A DNA stretch of 64,000 nucleotides from Novosphingobium sp. SG707 (GTDB taxonomy: Bacteria; Pseudomonadota; Alphaproteobacteria; Sphingomonadales; Sphingomonadaceae), in assembly GCF_012275515.1 (NCBI RefSeq), contig NZ_JAAZQL010000005.1, positions 248,001 to 312,000 on the forward strand. Reading direction: 5' to 3'. Shown one piece after another: positions 8,210 to 17,134 of the stretch. The first letter of the stretch is position 1. The number at the start of each line of letters is the position of its first letter. A model generated the notes under the pieces. The model ran no database searches, was not told the origin of the DNA, and saw only the letters and a program-made list of their open reading frames with translations. A program made the translations under genes and the position numbers.

Positions 8210-9646
8210 ATGCCATCCACCACGATCTCGTCTTATGACGAGATGCTCGATGCCGAGGGGAATGTGCGTCCCGCCTATGCCGGCTATCGCGAGTGGTACG
8301 AAGCCCAAAGTCCCAAGTGGCTGGAGAAACAGGGCAAGAATGCCGAGGATGTGTTTCGCCGCACCGGCATCACCTTCAATGTCTATGGCGAGGATGCCGG
8401 GCAGGAACGCCTGATCCCCTTTGACATGATCCCCCGCATCATCACGGCGGATGAATGGAAGAAACTGTCGCGCGGGATTGACCAGCGGGTGCGCGCGCTC
8501 AACGCTTTCCTCCACGATCTTTATCACAAGCGCGAGATTGTGAAGGCGGGCAAGCTGCCCGAACGCCTGCTGGCCCAGAATGAGGCTTTTCTGCCCGAAA
8601 TGGTGGGCTTTACGCCGCCGGGCGGGGTTTACACCCATATCGTGGGCATAGACCTTGTACGCACCGGGCCTGATGATTTCATGGTGCTGGAGGATAATGC
8701 GCGCACGCCTTCGGGCGTCTCCTATATGCTGGAGAACCGCGAGACGATGATGGCGATGTTCCCCGACCTGTTCACCAAGGTCGCGGTGCAGCCGGTGTCG
8801 GATTATCCGCGCGCGCTGGCCCGTTCGCTGGCCGCCTGCGCCCCGCCCGCCGCGCAAGGGAGCGACCGGCCGGTGCTGGCGGTGCTGACGCCGGGCATCT
8901 ACAATTCGGCCTATTACGAACACGCTTTCCTTGCCGATCAGATGGGCGCCGAACTGGTCGAGGCGGCAGATCTGCGGGTGGTCGATGGCCGGGTCTGTAT
9001 GCGCACGACGCGGGGTTGGCGGGCGATCGACGTGCTTTATCGCCGGGTGGACGATAATTTCCTCGATCCGCTGACCTATAATCCCGATTCGATGCTGGGC
9101 GTGGCGGGCATCATGGATGTCTATCGCAGCGGAGGCATCACCATCGCCAATGCGCCCGGCACCGGCATAGCGGACGACAAGGCGATCTATTCCTTCATGC
9201 CCGAGATCGTCGAGTTTTATACCGGCGAAAAACCGATCCTGAAGAATGTGCCGACATGGCGGTGCAGCGAGGCGGACGCTTTGGCCTATGTGCTCGATCA
9301 CCTGCCCGAACTGGTGGTGAAGGAGGTGCATGGCAGCGGCGGTTATGGCATGTTGATCGGGCCGACCAGCAGCAAGGGAGAAATCGCCGCCTTTGAAAAG
9401 AAGCTGCGCGCCAACCCGGACAATTACATCGCCCAGCCCACGCTTTCGCTCTCCACCGTGCCGATCTTTACCAAGGCGGGTCTGGCCCCGCGCCATGTCG
9501 ATCTGCGGCCCTTCGTGCTGGTTTCGCCCCATGGCATCAACATCACGCCGGGCGGCCTGACCCGCGTGGCGCTCAAGAAAGGCTCGCTGGTGGTCAATTC
9601 GTCGCAGGGCGGGGGCACCAAGGACAGCTGGGTTCTGGCGGAATAA
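8210..9646 (+). CDS. Circularly permuted ATP-grasp protein of the Anbu operon (COG2308)
   Basis: Protein of 478 residues matching the family formerly split as DUF404/DUF407. LIPFDMIPRIITADEWKKL, VRTGPDDFMVLEDNARTPSGVSYMLENR, YRRVDDNFLDPL and ELVVKEVHGSGGYGML are the recognisable segments; the glycine-rich GSGGYGML and the acidic EDNARTPSG fit a nucleotide/metal site. Members are predicted to make amide or peptide bonds with ATP, but the substrate is not established. It is the first of three closely spaced genes (gaps 10 and 15 bp) leading to the Anbu peptidase. The N-terminal 40 residues are variable. Confidence 0.88.
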   Translation: MPSTTISSYDEMLDAEGNVRPAYAGYREWYEAQSPKWLEKQGKNAEDVFRRTGITFNVYGEDAGQERLIPFDMIPRIITADEWKKLSRGIDQRVRALNAFLHDLYHKREIVKAGKLPERLLAQNEAFLPEMVGFTPPGGVYTHIVGIDLVRTGPDDFMVLEDNARTPSGVSYMLENRETMMAMFPDLFTKVAVQPVSDYPRALARSLAACAPPAAQGSDRPVLAVLTPGIYNSAYYEHAFLADQMGAELVEAADLRVVDGRVCMRTTRGWRAIDVLYRRVDDNFLDPLTYNPDSMLGVAGIMDVYRSGGITIANAPGTGIADDKAIYSFMPEIVEFYTGEKPILKNVPTWRCSEADALAYVLDHLPELVVKEVHGSGGYGMLIGPTSSKGEIAAFEKKLRANPDNYIAQPTLSLSTVPIFTKAGLAPRHVDLRPFVLVSPHGINITPGGLTRVALKKGSLVVNSSQGGGTKDSWVLAE

Positions 9647-9656
9647 GGGATAGGAT

Positions 9657-10592
9657 ATGTTGGGACGTTCCGCCTGGGGCATTTTCTGGATGGCGCGCTA
9701 TTTGGAGCGTGCCGAGAACACCGCGCGCTTGCTCGACGCCGGTTTTCGCATGGCATTGACGCGCGGCAATACGGTGGCCAGTGATGAATGGCGCTCCGTG
9801 CTGGTCACGCTGGGCATGGATGATGGCTATACCGGCGATATGTCGGGGCCTGCCATCACCAATTGGCTGCTGCGCGGGGCGGGCAATTCGGGCAGTGTGC
9901 TGTCCATGATGGAGGCCGCGCGCACGAACGCGCGCATGGTGCGCACCGCCATCACCCGCGAGGTCTGGGAAGTGACCAATGAAAGCTGGATGCAGCTTCA
10001 GTCGCTGCTGGCCAAGCCGGTCAAGGAGGCCGATCTGGGCCATGTGCTGGATGTCATCCGCCGACAGGCCACCAGCGTGCGCGGCGCGATGGAAGGCACG
10101 ATGCTGCGCAATGACATTTTCAACTTTGCCCGCATCGGCACCCATCTGGAGCGGGCGGATAATACGGCGCGCATTCTGGACGTGAAATACCATGTGCTGC
10201 TGCCCTCGGCCGCCTGGGTGGGGTCGCGGCTGGACAATGCGCAATGGGAAATGGTGCTGCGCAGCGTCGCGGGCGAGCGGGCGTTCCGCTGGCTTCATGC
10301 AGGCGCGCTTGATCCCAAGGGGATTGCGCAATTCCTCATCCTCGACGGGCGTTTCCCGCGCAGCCTGACCTATTGCCTGCGTAAACTGACCAGCAATATG
10401 GAATGGCTGTGCCGCGATTATCATCAGGAAACGGCCGCCTATCGGATGCAGAAAGAGGCCAGCGACAGGCTGGGCAAGACCACGATCACCGATATTTTCG
10501 AACATGGCCTGCATGAATTTATCACCGAATTCCTCGCCACCAACCGTCTGGTGGCCGATGCCATCGCCGCCGATTACCGTTTCACCGAATAG
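9657..10592 (+). CDS. Alpha-E domain protein of the Anbu operon (COG2307, DUF403)
   Basis: Protein of 311 residues, the normal size for this all-helical family. MLGRSAWGIFWMARYLERAENTARLLDA at the N-terminus and FARIGTHLERADNTARILDVKYHVLLPS in the middle are an internal repeat of the signature Y/G-x-x-LERA(D/E)NTAR. It lies 10 bp after the ATP-grasp gene and 15 bp before the transglutaminase. The family has no established biochemical activity; it almost always accompanies the ATP-grasp and transglutaminase proteins, and may be a partner or substrate-presenting subunit. That last point is inference. Confidence 0.88.
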   Translation: MLGRSAWGIFWMARYLERAENTARLLDAGFRMALTRGNTVASDEWRSVLVTLGMDDGYTGDMSGPAITNWLLRGAGNSGSVLSMMEAARTNARMVRTAITREVWEVTNESWMQLQSLLAKPVKEADLGHVLDVIRRQATSVRGAMEGTMLRNDIFNFARIGTHLERADNTARILDVKYHVLLPSAAWVGSRLDNAQWEMVLRSVAGERAFRWLHAGALDPKGIAQFLILDGRFPRSLTYCLRKLTSNMEWLCRDYHQETAAYRMQKEASDRLGKTTITDIFEHGLHEFITEFLATNRLVADAIAADYRFTE

Positions 10593-10607
10593 GCCCGGAG
10601 CCAGCTT

Positions 10608-11426
10608 ATGCGCATCTCGATCCAGCACCAGACGCATTACCGCTTTGACCAGCCGGTCTGGCATGGGGTGCAACGCCTGCGCCTGACCCCGCGCGATTGC
10701 GCGATGCAAAAGGTGCTGGGCTGGCAATTGTCGGTTCAGGGCGGGGCGATTGAATGCTCGTATGAGGATCACAACCGCAATCTCGTCTCGCTGATCTCGC
10801 TGGGCACGGGCAATGGCGAGATCACGATCACCGGGCAGGGGATGATCGAAACCTATGACAAGGCGGGCGTGGTGGGCACGCATACCGGCTTCATGCCGCT
10901 TTGGCGGTTGGCCAATCCCACCGAATTGACCAAGCCGGGGCCGAAGATCCGCGCCCTGGCGGCGAAATTCAGCGATGACGGCAGCAATACGATTGCCGTG
11001 CTGCATGATCTGATGGCGGCGGTGAACAAGGCGGTGGTCTATGAGGCGGGCCATACCGGTGCGGCCACCACGGCCGAGGCCGCTTTGGCCACCGGCAAGG
11101 GCGTGTGTCAGGACCATGCGCAGGTGTTCATGTCGGCTGCGCGCCTGATGGGCCTGCCTGCGCGCTATGTCTCGGGCTATCTGGTGATCGAGGGGCGCGT
11201 GGATCAGGATGCGGGCCATGGCTGGGCCGAGGTGCATGTGCCGGGGCTGGGCTGGGTGGGCTTTGATGCGGCCAATGACACCTGCCCGGATGACACCTAT
11301 GTGCGCCTGGCCGTGGGCGCGGATTACCGCGATGCCGCGCCTGTCACCAGCATGGCGCAGGGCGGGGGCGCGGCGGTGCTGTCCGTGGCGGTGCAGGTGG
11401 CTCAGCAGCAGGTGGTGGAACAGTAA
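10608..11426 (+). CDS. Transglutaminase-like cysteine hydrolase of the Anbu operon (COG1305)
   Basis: Protein of 272 residues. The N-terminal beta domain (ISIQHQTHYRF, VQRLRLTPRD) is the usual bacterial transglutaminase N-domain. The papain-like core shows the triad C167 (GKGVCQDHA), H204 (AGHGWAEVHV) and D220 (FDAAND). There is no signal peptide, so a cytoplasmic role as a peptidase or amidase is more likely than protein crosslinking. It is the third gene of the conserved set. The last 25 residues are a low-complexity Ala/Val/Gln tail. Confidence 0.9.
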   Translation: MRISIQHQTHYRFDQPVWHGVQRLRLTPRDCAMQKVLGWQLSVQGGAIECSYEDHNRNLVSLISLGTGNGEITITGQGMIETYDKAGVVGTHTGFMPLWRLANPTELTKPGPKIRALAAKFSDDGSNTIAVLHDLMAAVNKAVVYEAGHTGAATTAEAALATGKGVCQDHAQVFMSAARLMGLPARYVSGYLVIEGRVDQDAGHGWAEVHVPGLGWVGFDAANDTCPDDTYVRLAVGADYRDAAPVTSMAQGGGAAVLSVAVQVAQQQVVEQ

Positions 11427-11623
11427 GCCCTTTGCGCGCATTCGGCCTATAGGAGCCTACGCAGGGGAGCGGTGACGGGATGCTTGGCATTTTGCCATAG
11501 GGTCGGCCATCAAGGCCATCTTCCCTTGACGGGGAGGTCTAATTTTGTGCAACCGCGACTTTAAGGATTCGCGCGGGTTTTGCGCTACATTTCGCGCTGT
11601 ATCCGGCGCCCGAGGGGAAGAAA

Positions 11624-12373
11624 GTGACCTACTGTGTTGGCATGATGCTGGATGCCGGGCTGGTGTTGATGAGCGACACCCGCACCAATTCGGGTGTCGA
11701 CAACATCTCCACCTTCCGCAAACTGTTTCACTGGGAAGTGCCGGGCGAGCGGGTCGTGGCGCTGATGACCAGCGGAAATCTGGCGACAACCCAGGCGGTT
11801 GTTTCCAAGATTGAGGAACGGTTCAAACTGCCCAGCGAGCGGCACAATTGCGTGCTGGAGGCCTCGACCATGTTTCAGATGGCGGGCATCGTGGGCAAGA
11901 CGCTGCGCGAGACGATTGCCGAGCGCGACGCCGATGTCGGCCCGCAGGCGGCCGGGCAATTTGGCGCGACGCTGATTCTGGCCGGACAGATCGAGGGGCA
12001 GGAGCCGCGTCTGTTCATGATCTATCCCGAGGGCAATTTCATCGAGGCGACGCTCGACACGCCCTTTTTCCAGATCGGCGAGACAAAATATGGCCGCCCG
12101 ATCATCCTGCGCGGCTATGACCGCAAGATGGCCTTCGAGGATGCGGTCAAGCTGCTGATGGTCAGCTTCGATTCGACGCTCAAGGCCAATCTGTCGGTGG
12201 GTATGCCGCTGGATCTGGTGGTGATCGGGCGCGACGATCTGGGCATCAAGTATGAGCGCCGGATCGAGGCCAATGATTCGTGGTATCGCGTGATCTCGGC
12301 CAGCTGGAGCGACAGCCTCAAGGCTGCGCTTGACGGGTTGCCGGACTTTCCGTTTCACGCCGCGCAGGGTTGA
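11624..12373 (+). CDS. Anbu proteasome-like peptidase (bacterial ancestral beta subunit, COG3484)
   Basis: Protein of 249 residues with an Ntn-hydrolase fold. Translation starts at GTG 11624 after an AGGGGAAG ribosome site. Removing Met exposes Thr1 (TYCVGMMLDAG), with D17 in SDTRTNSGVDN and K32 in FRKLF in the places of the proteasome catalytic Asp and Lys. Anbu forms self-compartmentalised rings; its substrates are unknown. A 197 bp gap separates it from the transglutaminase, so it may have its own promoter. HslV and 20S beta subunits share the fold but lack this N-terminal sequence and operon. Confidence 0.9.
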   Translation: MTYCVGMMLDAGLVLMSDTRTNSGVDNISTFRKLFHWEVPGERVVALMTSGNLATTQAVVSKIEERFKLPSERHNCVLEASTMFQMAGIVGKTLRETIAERDADVGPQAAGQFGATLILAGQIEGQEPRLFMIYPEGNFIEATLDTPFFQIGETKYGRPIILRGYDRKMAFEDAVKLLMVSFDSTLKANLSVGMPLDLVVIGRDDLGIKYERRIEANDSWYRVISASWSDSLKAALDGLPDFPFHAAQG

Positions 12374-12394
12374 TCCTCATTTCCGGCAGGCGCG

Positions 12395-13240
12395 TTATTT
12401 CCGGCAAGCTCCGGCGGATTTGAGTGCCGCGCTCAATTCCGCGCTGGCCAGACGCACGCGCATCGCGCCAAATTCGTGGCCGATGCGCGCGTTGGCCCCG
12501 GTGGGGTCGCCCGAATAGCCCAATGCGTTGACTGGCCCGTTGCCGTCATTGTCGATTGTGCCGGGCAGATAGGGGCCAGGGCGCACCAGCGAGGGATCGA
12601 CCGCCAGCGTTTCGGATGTATCCCACAATCCGCCATGGCCGCCGCCCACCTTGCCCTCGGCGCGGATGGCGGCCTCGATCTCGCGGCGGGCGCGGGTATA
12701 ACCGTCGGAAATGTAGAAGACCTGCGCGCCCTTGTCGGCAAATTCGGCATTGAGGCGGGCCGCGACTTCGGCCAGCGGCTTCTGGCTGGGGCCATGTTCA
12801 CTCATCAGCGCGATCCGGCGGAAACCGCCATTGATAAGGCTGCGGGCCACATCTTCGTTAACGGCGGCAAATGTCTCGGGGCGCAGGCTGATCGTGCCGG
12901 GAAAGGGCGTCATATAGGGCGGATTGGGCGCATAATGCAGCACCGGCGCGATCAGCGCATCGCCCACATTGCGGGCAATAGCCTCGCCATAGGCGCGGAT
13001 GCGCGCGGCATGTTTGCCCAGCGCCAGATAGGGGCCGGTCTCTTCAGTGCCGCCGCTGAACACGATAACCACCGGGCAACCCTTGTCTATTCGGCTCTTG
13101 AGCTCGGCGGTGGTATAGTCATCGAGCCAGACGCTGGGCGCACGCGGGATGATGCGCGGGGCCGCCGACAGAGGGGCCGCCAAAGCAACCATACCCAGTG
13201 CGCAGGCCCAACGGCGGACGGCGATTGATTGACGAAACAT
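12395..13240 (-). CDS. Exported creatininase-family protein with altered metal site
   Basis: Protein of 281 residues with a cleavable signal peptide (WACALGMVALAAPLSAA). The body resembles the creatininase family: VIVFSGGTEETGPYLALGKH, LIAPVLHYAPNPPYMTPFPGTISL, MSEHGPSQ and the C-terminal NALGYSGDPTGANARIGHE. Classical creatininases bind two metals with E-x-H and D in GSTEQHG...LGTD; here the His is Thr and the Asp is His (LGKH). It belongs to a divergent, secreted subgroup, so the substrate is not creatinine with any confidence. It converges with the Anbu gene, 21 bp apart. Confidence 0.75.
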   Translation of the reverse strand: MFRQSIAVRRWACALGMVALAAPLSAAPRIIPRAPSVWLDDYTTAELKSRIDKGCPVVIVFSGGTEETGPYLALGKHAARIRAYGEAIARNVGDALIAPVLHYAPNPPYMTPFPGTISLRPETFAAVNEDVARSLINGGFRRIALMSEHGPSQKPLAEVAARLNAEFADKGAQVFYISDGYTRARREIEAAIRAEGKVGGGHGGLWDTSETLAVDPSLVRPGPYLPGTIDNDGNGPVNALGYSGDPTGANARIGHEFGAMRVRLASAELSAALKSAGACRK

Positions 13241-13323
13241 GGCCCAAACCCTCCCGAACAGCGGTTCAGATTGGAGGGAGGCACCCCATTGTCAAGCTGG
13301 ACGATGGTTAACGGCCGTCCCGT

Positions 13324-14001
13324 TTAACGACAGATGCCGTTGTTCATCAGGTCCACATGCAAATGATTGCGATGGGCGGCATTGAAATCAGGCCCCAAAG
13401 TGGTGCCAAAGCGGCGGCAGGCCGATTGATGAACGGTGCGCAGAAATTCGCGCTCGGCCGGATCGGGCGAATTCCAGCCGTTCAGCACGGTGATTCGCCG
13501 CCCGTCGGCCAGTACAAAGGCGGCCACGTCGATGGCATTGCCGGTGGCATGAGCGCTGCGCTTGTCGGTGCCCGCCACGTTGCGACAACTGTAGCTGCCC
13601 ATGGTTTCGATGCGCACCAGCGGACTGCCCAGAATCGCGCGGGCGGCGCGGTCCACCCCGAATCGCGCCCATCCGGCAAAGGTGTTGGCCAGCGGGCAGG
13701 TGACAGGGCCGAGATTGGAAATGTTGAAGGATTGGCTGTCGCCCGACAGGCTGGCCAGACGCACCGCGTTGAAGGTCGCGCATCCCGCGCCGTAATATTG
13801 GTCGGGCAGGGGCGTGAAACCGGCAGCCTTGGCGCCAAGGTCGGACAGGCATTGCCCCTCGTCCGGGCGGATGGGCTGATAGGCGATGGTGGCTTGCGGC
13901 CGGGCGCGGTGGGGCGTGTCGGGAATGGCCCCGCCGCATCCGCCCAGCGTGAGGCAGAGCGCCAGCGCGACCAGCAATGTTGAACGAGGGGGCTGTTCCA
14001 T
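13324..14001 (-). CDS. Extensin-family (Extensin_2) lipoprotein
   Basis: About 225 residues from the ATG at 14001. A lipoprotein signal (LLVALALCLTLGGCGG) predicts lipidation of the Cys in LGGC and an envelope location. The rest matches the alphaproteobacterial extensin-like C-terminal domain: CPLANTFAGWARFGVDRAAR, MGSYSCRNVAGTDKRSAHATGNAIDVAAFVLADGR and HRNHLHVDLMNNGICR. The H-x-x-G-x-A-x-D and H-x-H patterns recall LAS-type peptidoglycan D,D/L,D-peptidases, so a cell-wall role is plausible but unproven. Monocistronic by spacing. Confidence 0.82.
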   Translation of the reverse strand: MEQPPRSTLLVALALCLTLGGCGGAIPDTPHRARPQATIAYQPIRPDEGQCLSDLGAKAAGFTPLPDQYYGAGCATFNAVRLASLSGDSQSFNISNLGPVTCPLANTFAGWARFGVDRAARAILGSPLVRIETMGSYSCRNVAGTDKRSAHATGNAIDVAAFVLADGRRITVLNGWNSPDPAEREFLRTVHQSACRRFGTTLGPDFNAAHRNHLHVDLMNNGICR

Positions 14002-14264
14002 ATGGCGTGATGAACCCTGTGGCGGCCGGATACTAGGTAATGGCGCGTGGTTAAAACGAGGTTTATCATCGGGTTGAAGTATGCGGCGCCTACGCAGGAA
14101 AATGCCGCATTTTTGCCGGATTGGCGCGAAATTCTTCACGGCCAATGGAAAATTTTCGCATCTGTTGCAAAAAAGTCTGCTTGACTGTTCCGCGCCGATC
14201 TCTAGAGCGGCCGGCGGGCCACGCGGTCCCAACGCCGCGCGTGCTCTCTGTAAGGAGAGACTAC

Positions 14265-15392
14265 ATGACTATCCAAGTTCCGGCTAAGAAGCCGGCTCGC
14301 CCCTTTTTCTCGTCGGGGCCCTGCGCCAAGCCGCCTGTCTACGATCTCGCCAAGCTCGCGACCGAGTCGCTGGGCCGTTCGCACCGCGCGAAGATCGGCA
14401 AGACGCGTTTGGCCTATTGCATCGATCTGATGCGCGAAATTCTCCAGCTCCCTGAAACGCACCGCATCGGCATCGTGCCCGGTTCGGACACGGGCGCTTT
14501 CGAAATGGCGATGTGGACCATGCTGGGCGCCAAGCCCGTCACCACGCTTGCATGGGAATCGTTCGGTGAGGGTTGGGTCACCGACGTTGCCAAGCAGCTC
14601 AAGCTGGACCCCACGATCATCCGCGCCGATTATGGCCAGATCCCCGATCTGAACACGATCGACTGGACCAATGACGTGCTGTTCACCTGGAACGGCACCA
14701 CCAGCGGCGCGCGCGTTCCTAACGCCGATTTCATCCCCGCCGACCGTGAAGGTCTGTCTTTCGCTGACGCCACCTCGGCGGTGTTCGCTTACGACATCGA
14801 CTGGTCGAAGATCGACGTCGCCACCTTCTCTTGGCAGAAGGTTCTGGGCGGCGAAGGCGGCCATGGCGTGCTGATCCTCGGCCCCCGCGCTGTTGAACGC
14901 CTTGAAACCTACACCCCCGCATGGCCTCTGCCCAAGGTGTTCCGCCTTGTGTCGAAGGGCAAGCTGGCCGAAGGCGTGTTCAAGGGCGAAACCATCAACA
15001 CCCCCTCGATGCTGGCCGTGGAAGACGCGATTTTCGCGCTGGAATGGGCCAAGGATCTGGGCGGTCTGAAGGGTCTTCAGGCTCGCAGCGACGCCAATGC
15101 CGCCGCGCTGAACAAGATCGTTGAAGAGCGTTCGTGGCTCTCGCATCTGGCCGCCGACGAGGCGACCCGTTCGAAGACCTCGGTGTGCCTGAGCGTTGAA
15201 GGCGCGGACGCTGACTTCATCAAGAAGTTTGCCGCTGTGCTGGAAAAGGCGGATGCCGCCTATGACATCGCGGGCTATCGCGATGCGCCTGCTGGTCTTC
15301 GCATCTGGTGCGGCGCCACGGTCAATGTCGAGGATATCGAAGACCTCGGTCCCTGGCTGGATTACGCCTACGCCACCGTCAAGGCTGGCTAA
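14265..15392 (+). CDS. serC: Phosphoserine aminotransferase
   Basis: 375 residues from the ATG at 14265, which follows a TAAGGAGAG ribosome site. This PLP enzyme converts 3-phosphohydroxypyruvate to phosphoserine. The PLP lysine is K192 in FSWQKVLGGEGGHG; SGPCAKPP and GRSHRAKIGK at the N-terminus are typical of the alphaproteobacterial SerC branch. The coding sequence is enriched in codons of highly expressed genes compared with its neighbours. It is followed by serA after a 77 bp spacer with a hairpin. The 263 bp upstream hold no second gene; a TTGACT at 14181 lacks a convincing -10. Confidence 0.95.
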   Translation: MTIQVPAKKPARPFFSSGPCAKPPVYDLAKLATESLGRSHRAKIGKTRLAYCIDLMREILQLPETHRIGIVPGSDTGAFEMAMWTMLGAKPVTTLAWESFGEGWVTDVAKQLKLDPTIIRADYGQIPDLNTIDWTNDVLFTWNGTTSGARVPNADFIPADREGLSFADATSAVFAYDIDWSKIDVATFSWQKVLGGEGGHGVLILGPRAVERLETYTPAWPLPKVFRLVSKGKLAEGVFKGETINTPSMLAVEDAIFALEWAKDLGGLKGLQARSDANAAALNKIVEERSWLSHLAADEATRSKTSVCLSVEGADADFIKKFAAVLEKADAAYDIAGYRDAPAGLRIWCGATVNVEDIEDLGPWLDYAYATVKAG

Positions 15393-15408
15393 ACCAAGCT
15401 GATTTTTT

Positions 15409-15439
15409 GCGGGGACGCGCTCAAGTCGTCCCCGCCATT
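15409..15439 (+). terminator. Hairpin with short T-run between serC and serA
   Basis: GCGGGGACG (15409-15417) and CGTCCCCGC (15427-15435) form a perfect 9 bp stem with a 9 base loop, followed by CATTTT. It lies 31 bp before the serA ATG. It could be a partial terminator, an attenuator that sets the serC:serA ratio, or a processing hairpin; the T-run is short. Confidence 0.5.
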
Positions 15440-15469
15440 TTCCCCCATTCACATGAGGATACGATTCCC

Positions 15470-17062
15470 ATGACCGAGACTCGCAAGCCCCGCGTCCTTA
15501 TTTCGGACAAGATGGACCCCAACGCCGCCCGCATTTTCACCGAAATGGGCTGCGATGTGGACGTCATCACCGGCGAAACCCCCGAACAGCTGATCGCCCG
15601 CATTGGCGACTATGATGGTCTGGCCATCCGTTCGAGCACCCGCGTGACCAAGGAAGTGCTCGACGCCGCCACCAATCTGAAGGTCATCGGCCGCGCCGGT
15701 ATCGGCGTGGATAACGTGGACATCCCCTATGCCAGCGCCAAGGGCGTTGTCGTGATGAACACGCCTTTCGGCAATTCGATCACCACCGCCGAACATGCCA
15801 TCGCGATGATCTTCGCTCTGGCCCGCCAGATCCCCGAAGCCAACGAGCAGACCCAGAAGGGCCTGTGGCCGAAGAACGGCTTCATGGGCGTGGAAGTCAC
15901 CGGCAAGACGCTCGGCCTGATCGGCGCGGGCAACATCGGTTCGATCGTTGCTTCGCGCGCGCTGGGTCTGCGCATGAAGGTCGTCGCTTACGATCCGTTC
16001 CTGACGCCCGAGCGCGCCGTGGAAATGGGCGTGGAAAAGGCCGACCTCGACACGCTGCTGGCCAAGGCTGACTTCATCACGCTGCACACCCCGCTGACGG
16101 CTGAAACCAAGAACATCCTGAGCCGCGAGAATCTGGCCAAGACCAAGAAGGGCGTGCGCATCGTCAACTGTGCCCGTGGCGGCCTGATCGACGAAGCGGC
16201 TCTCAAGGACGCTCTGGATTCGGGCCATGTTGCGGGCGCCGCTCTCGACGTGTTCCAGACCGAACCGGCCAAGGAATCGCCGCTGTTCGGCACCAAGAAC
16301 TTCATCTGCACCCCGCACCTTGGCGCTTCGACCACCGAAGCTCAGGTCAATGTGGCGCTCCAGGTTGCTGAACAGCTTGGCGAATACCTGACCACCGGCG
16401 GCGTGACCAATGCGCTCAACGTGCCTTCGCTCTCGGCTGAAGAAGCTCCCAAGCTGCGTCCCTACATGGCTTTGGCTGAAAAGCTGGGCAGCCTCGTGGG
16501 CCAGCTCACCCCCTCGGCCGTGGCTCGCATCTCGATCCACACCGAAGGCGCGGCGACCGAACTCAACGCCAAGCCCATCGTAGCGGCTGTTCTCTGCGGC
16601 TTCCTGCGCGTTCAGTCGGCCACGGTGAACATGGTCAACGCTCCGTTCCTCGCCAAGGAACGCGGCCTTGAAGTGCGCGAAGTGAAGACTGAAAAGACCG
16701 GTGACTACCACACGCTCATCCGCGTCTCGGTCAAGACCGAAGCGGGCGAACGCTCGGTGGCCGGTACGCTGTTCTCGAACGCCGAACCGCGCCTCGTCGA
16801 ACTGTTCGGCATCAAGGTTGAAGCCGAACTGACCGGCGACATGATGTATATCGTCAACGAAGACGCCCCCGGCTTCATCGGCCGCATCGGTACGCTCCTT
16901 GGCGAAAACGGCATCAACATCGGCACGTTCAACCTCGGTCGCCGCGAAGCCGGCGGCGAGGCGGTCCTGCTGCTCTCGGTCGACAGCCCGGTCGCCGGCG
17001 ACGTGCTCGAAGCCGCAGGCAAACTGCCCGGCGTGAAGCGTGCCAAGGCACTGGCGTTCTGA
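15470..17062 (+). CDS. serA: D-3-phosphoglycerate dehydrogenase (long form)
   Basis: 530 residues from the ATG at 15470. It catalyses the first committed step of serine synthesis. The order is substrate domain, NAD domain (GKTLGLIGAGNIGSIVASRA), catalytic segments NCARGGLIDE and CTPHLGASTTEAQ, an intervening allosteric-substrate-binding domain, and a C-terminal ACT domain (MMYIVNEDAPGFIGRIGTLLGENGINI) that normally senses serine. Codon choice is biased toward GAA, CTC and TTC as in highly expressed genes. With serC it forms the serine operon. Confidence 0.97.
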   Translation: MTETRKPRVLISDKMDPNAARIFTEMGCDVDVITGETPEQLIARIGDYDGLAIRSSTRVTKEVLDAATNLKVIGRAGIGVDNVDIPYASAKGVVVMNTPFGNSITTAEHAIAMIFALARQIPEANEQTQKGLWPKNGFMGVEVTGKTLGLIGAGNIGSIVASRALGLRMKVVAYDPFLTPERAVEMGVEKADLDTLLAKADFITLHTPLTAETKNILSRENLAKTKKGVRIVNCARGGLIDEAALKDALDSGHVAGAALDVFQTEPAKESPLFGTKNFICTPHLGASTTEAQVNVALQVAEQLGEYLTTGGVTNALNVPSLSAEEAPKLRPYMALAEKLGSLVGQLTPSAVARISIHTEGAATELNAKPIVAAVLCGFLRVQSATVNMVNAPFLAKERGLEVREVKTEKTGDYHTLIRVSVKTEAGERSVAGTLFSNAEPRLVELFGIKVEAELTGDMMYIVNEDAPGFIGRIGTLLGENGINIGTFNLGRREAGGEAVLLLSVDSPVAGDVLEAAGKLPGVKRAKALAF

Positions 17063-17087
17063 TCTGAACGTTAGGGTTTGAAGGATT

Positions 17088-17126
17088 AGGGCGGGGGTCT
17101 CGGATGAGGCTTCCGCCCTTTTTCTT
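17088..17126 (+). terminator. Rho-independent terminator after serA
   Basis: AGGGCGG (17088-17094) pairs with CCGCCCT (17113-17119) and is followed by a T-rich tract (TTTTCTTT), 25 bp after the serA stop. Confidence 0.7.
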
Positions 17127-17134
17127 TGGGAATT

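Noticed and set aside
14181..14206. serC promoter at TTGACT (14181)
   Set aside because: The nearest -10-like hexamer, TCTAGA, is only 14 bp away. The spacing is too short to call.
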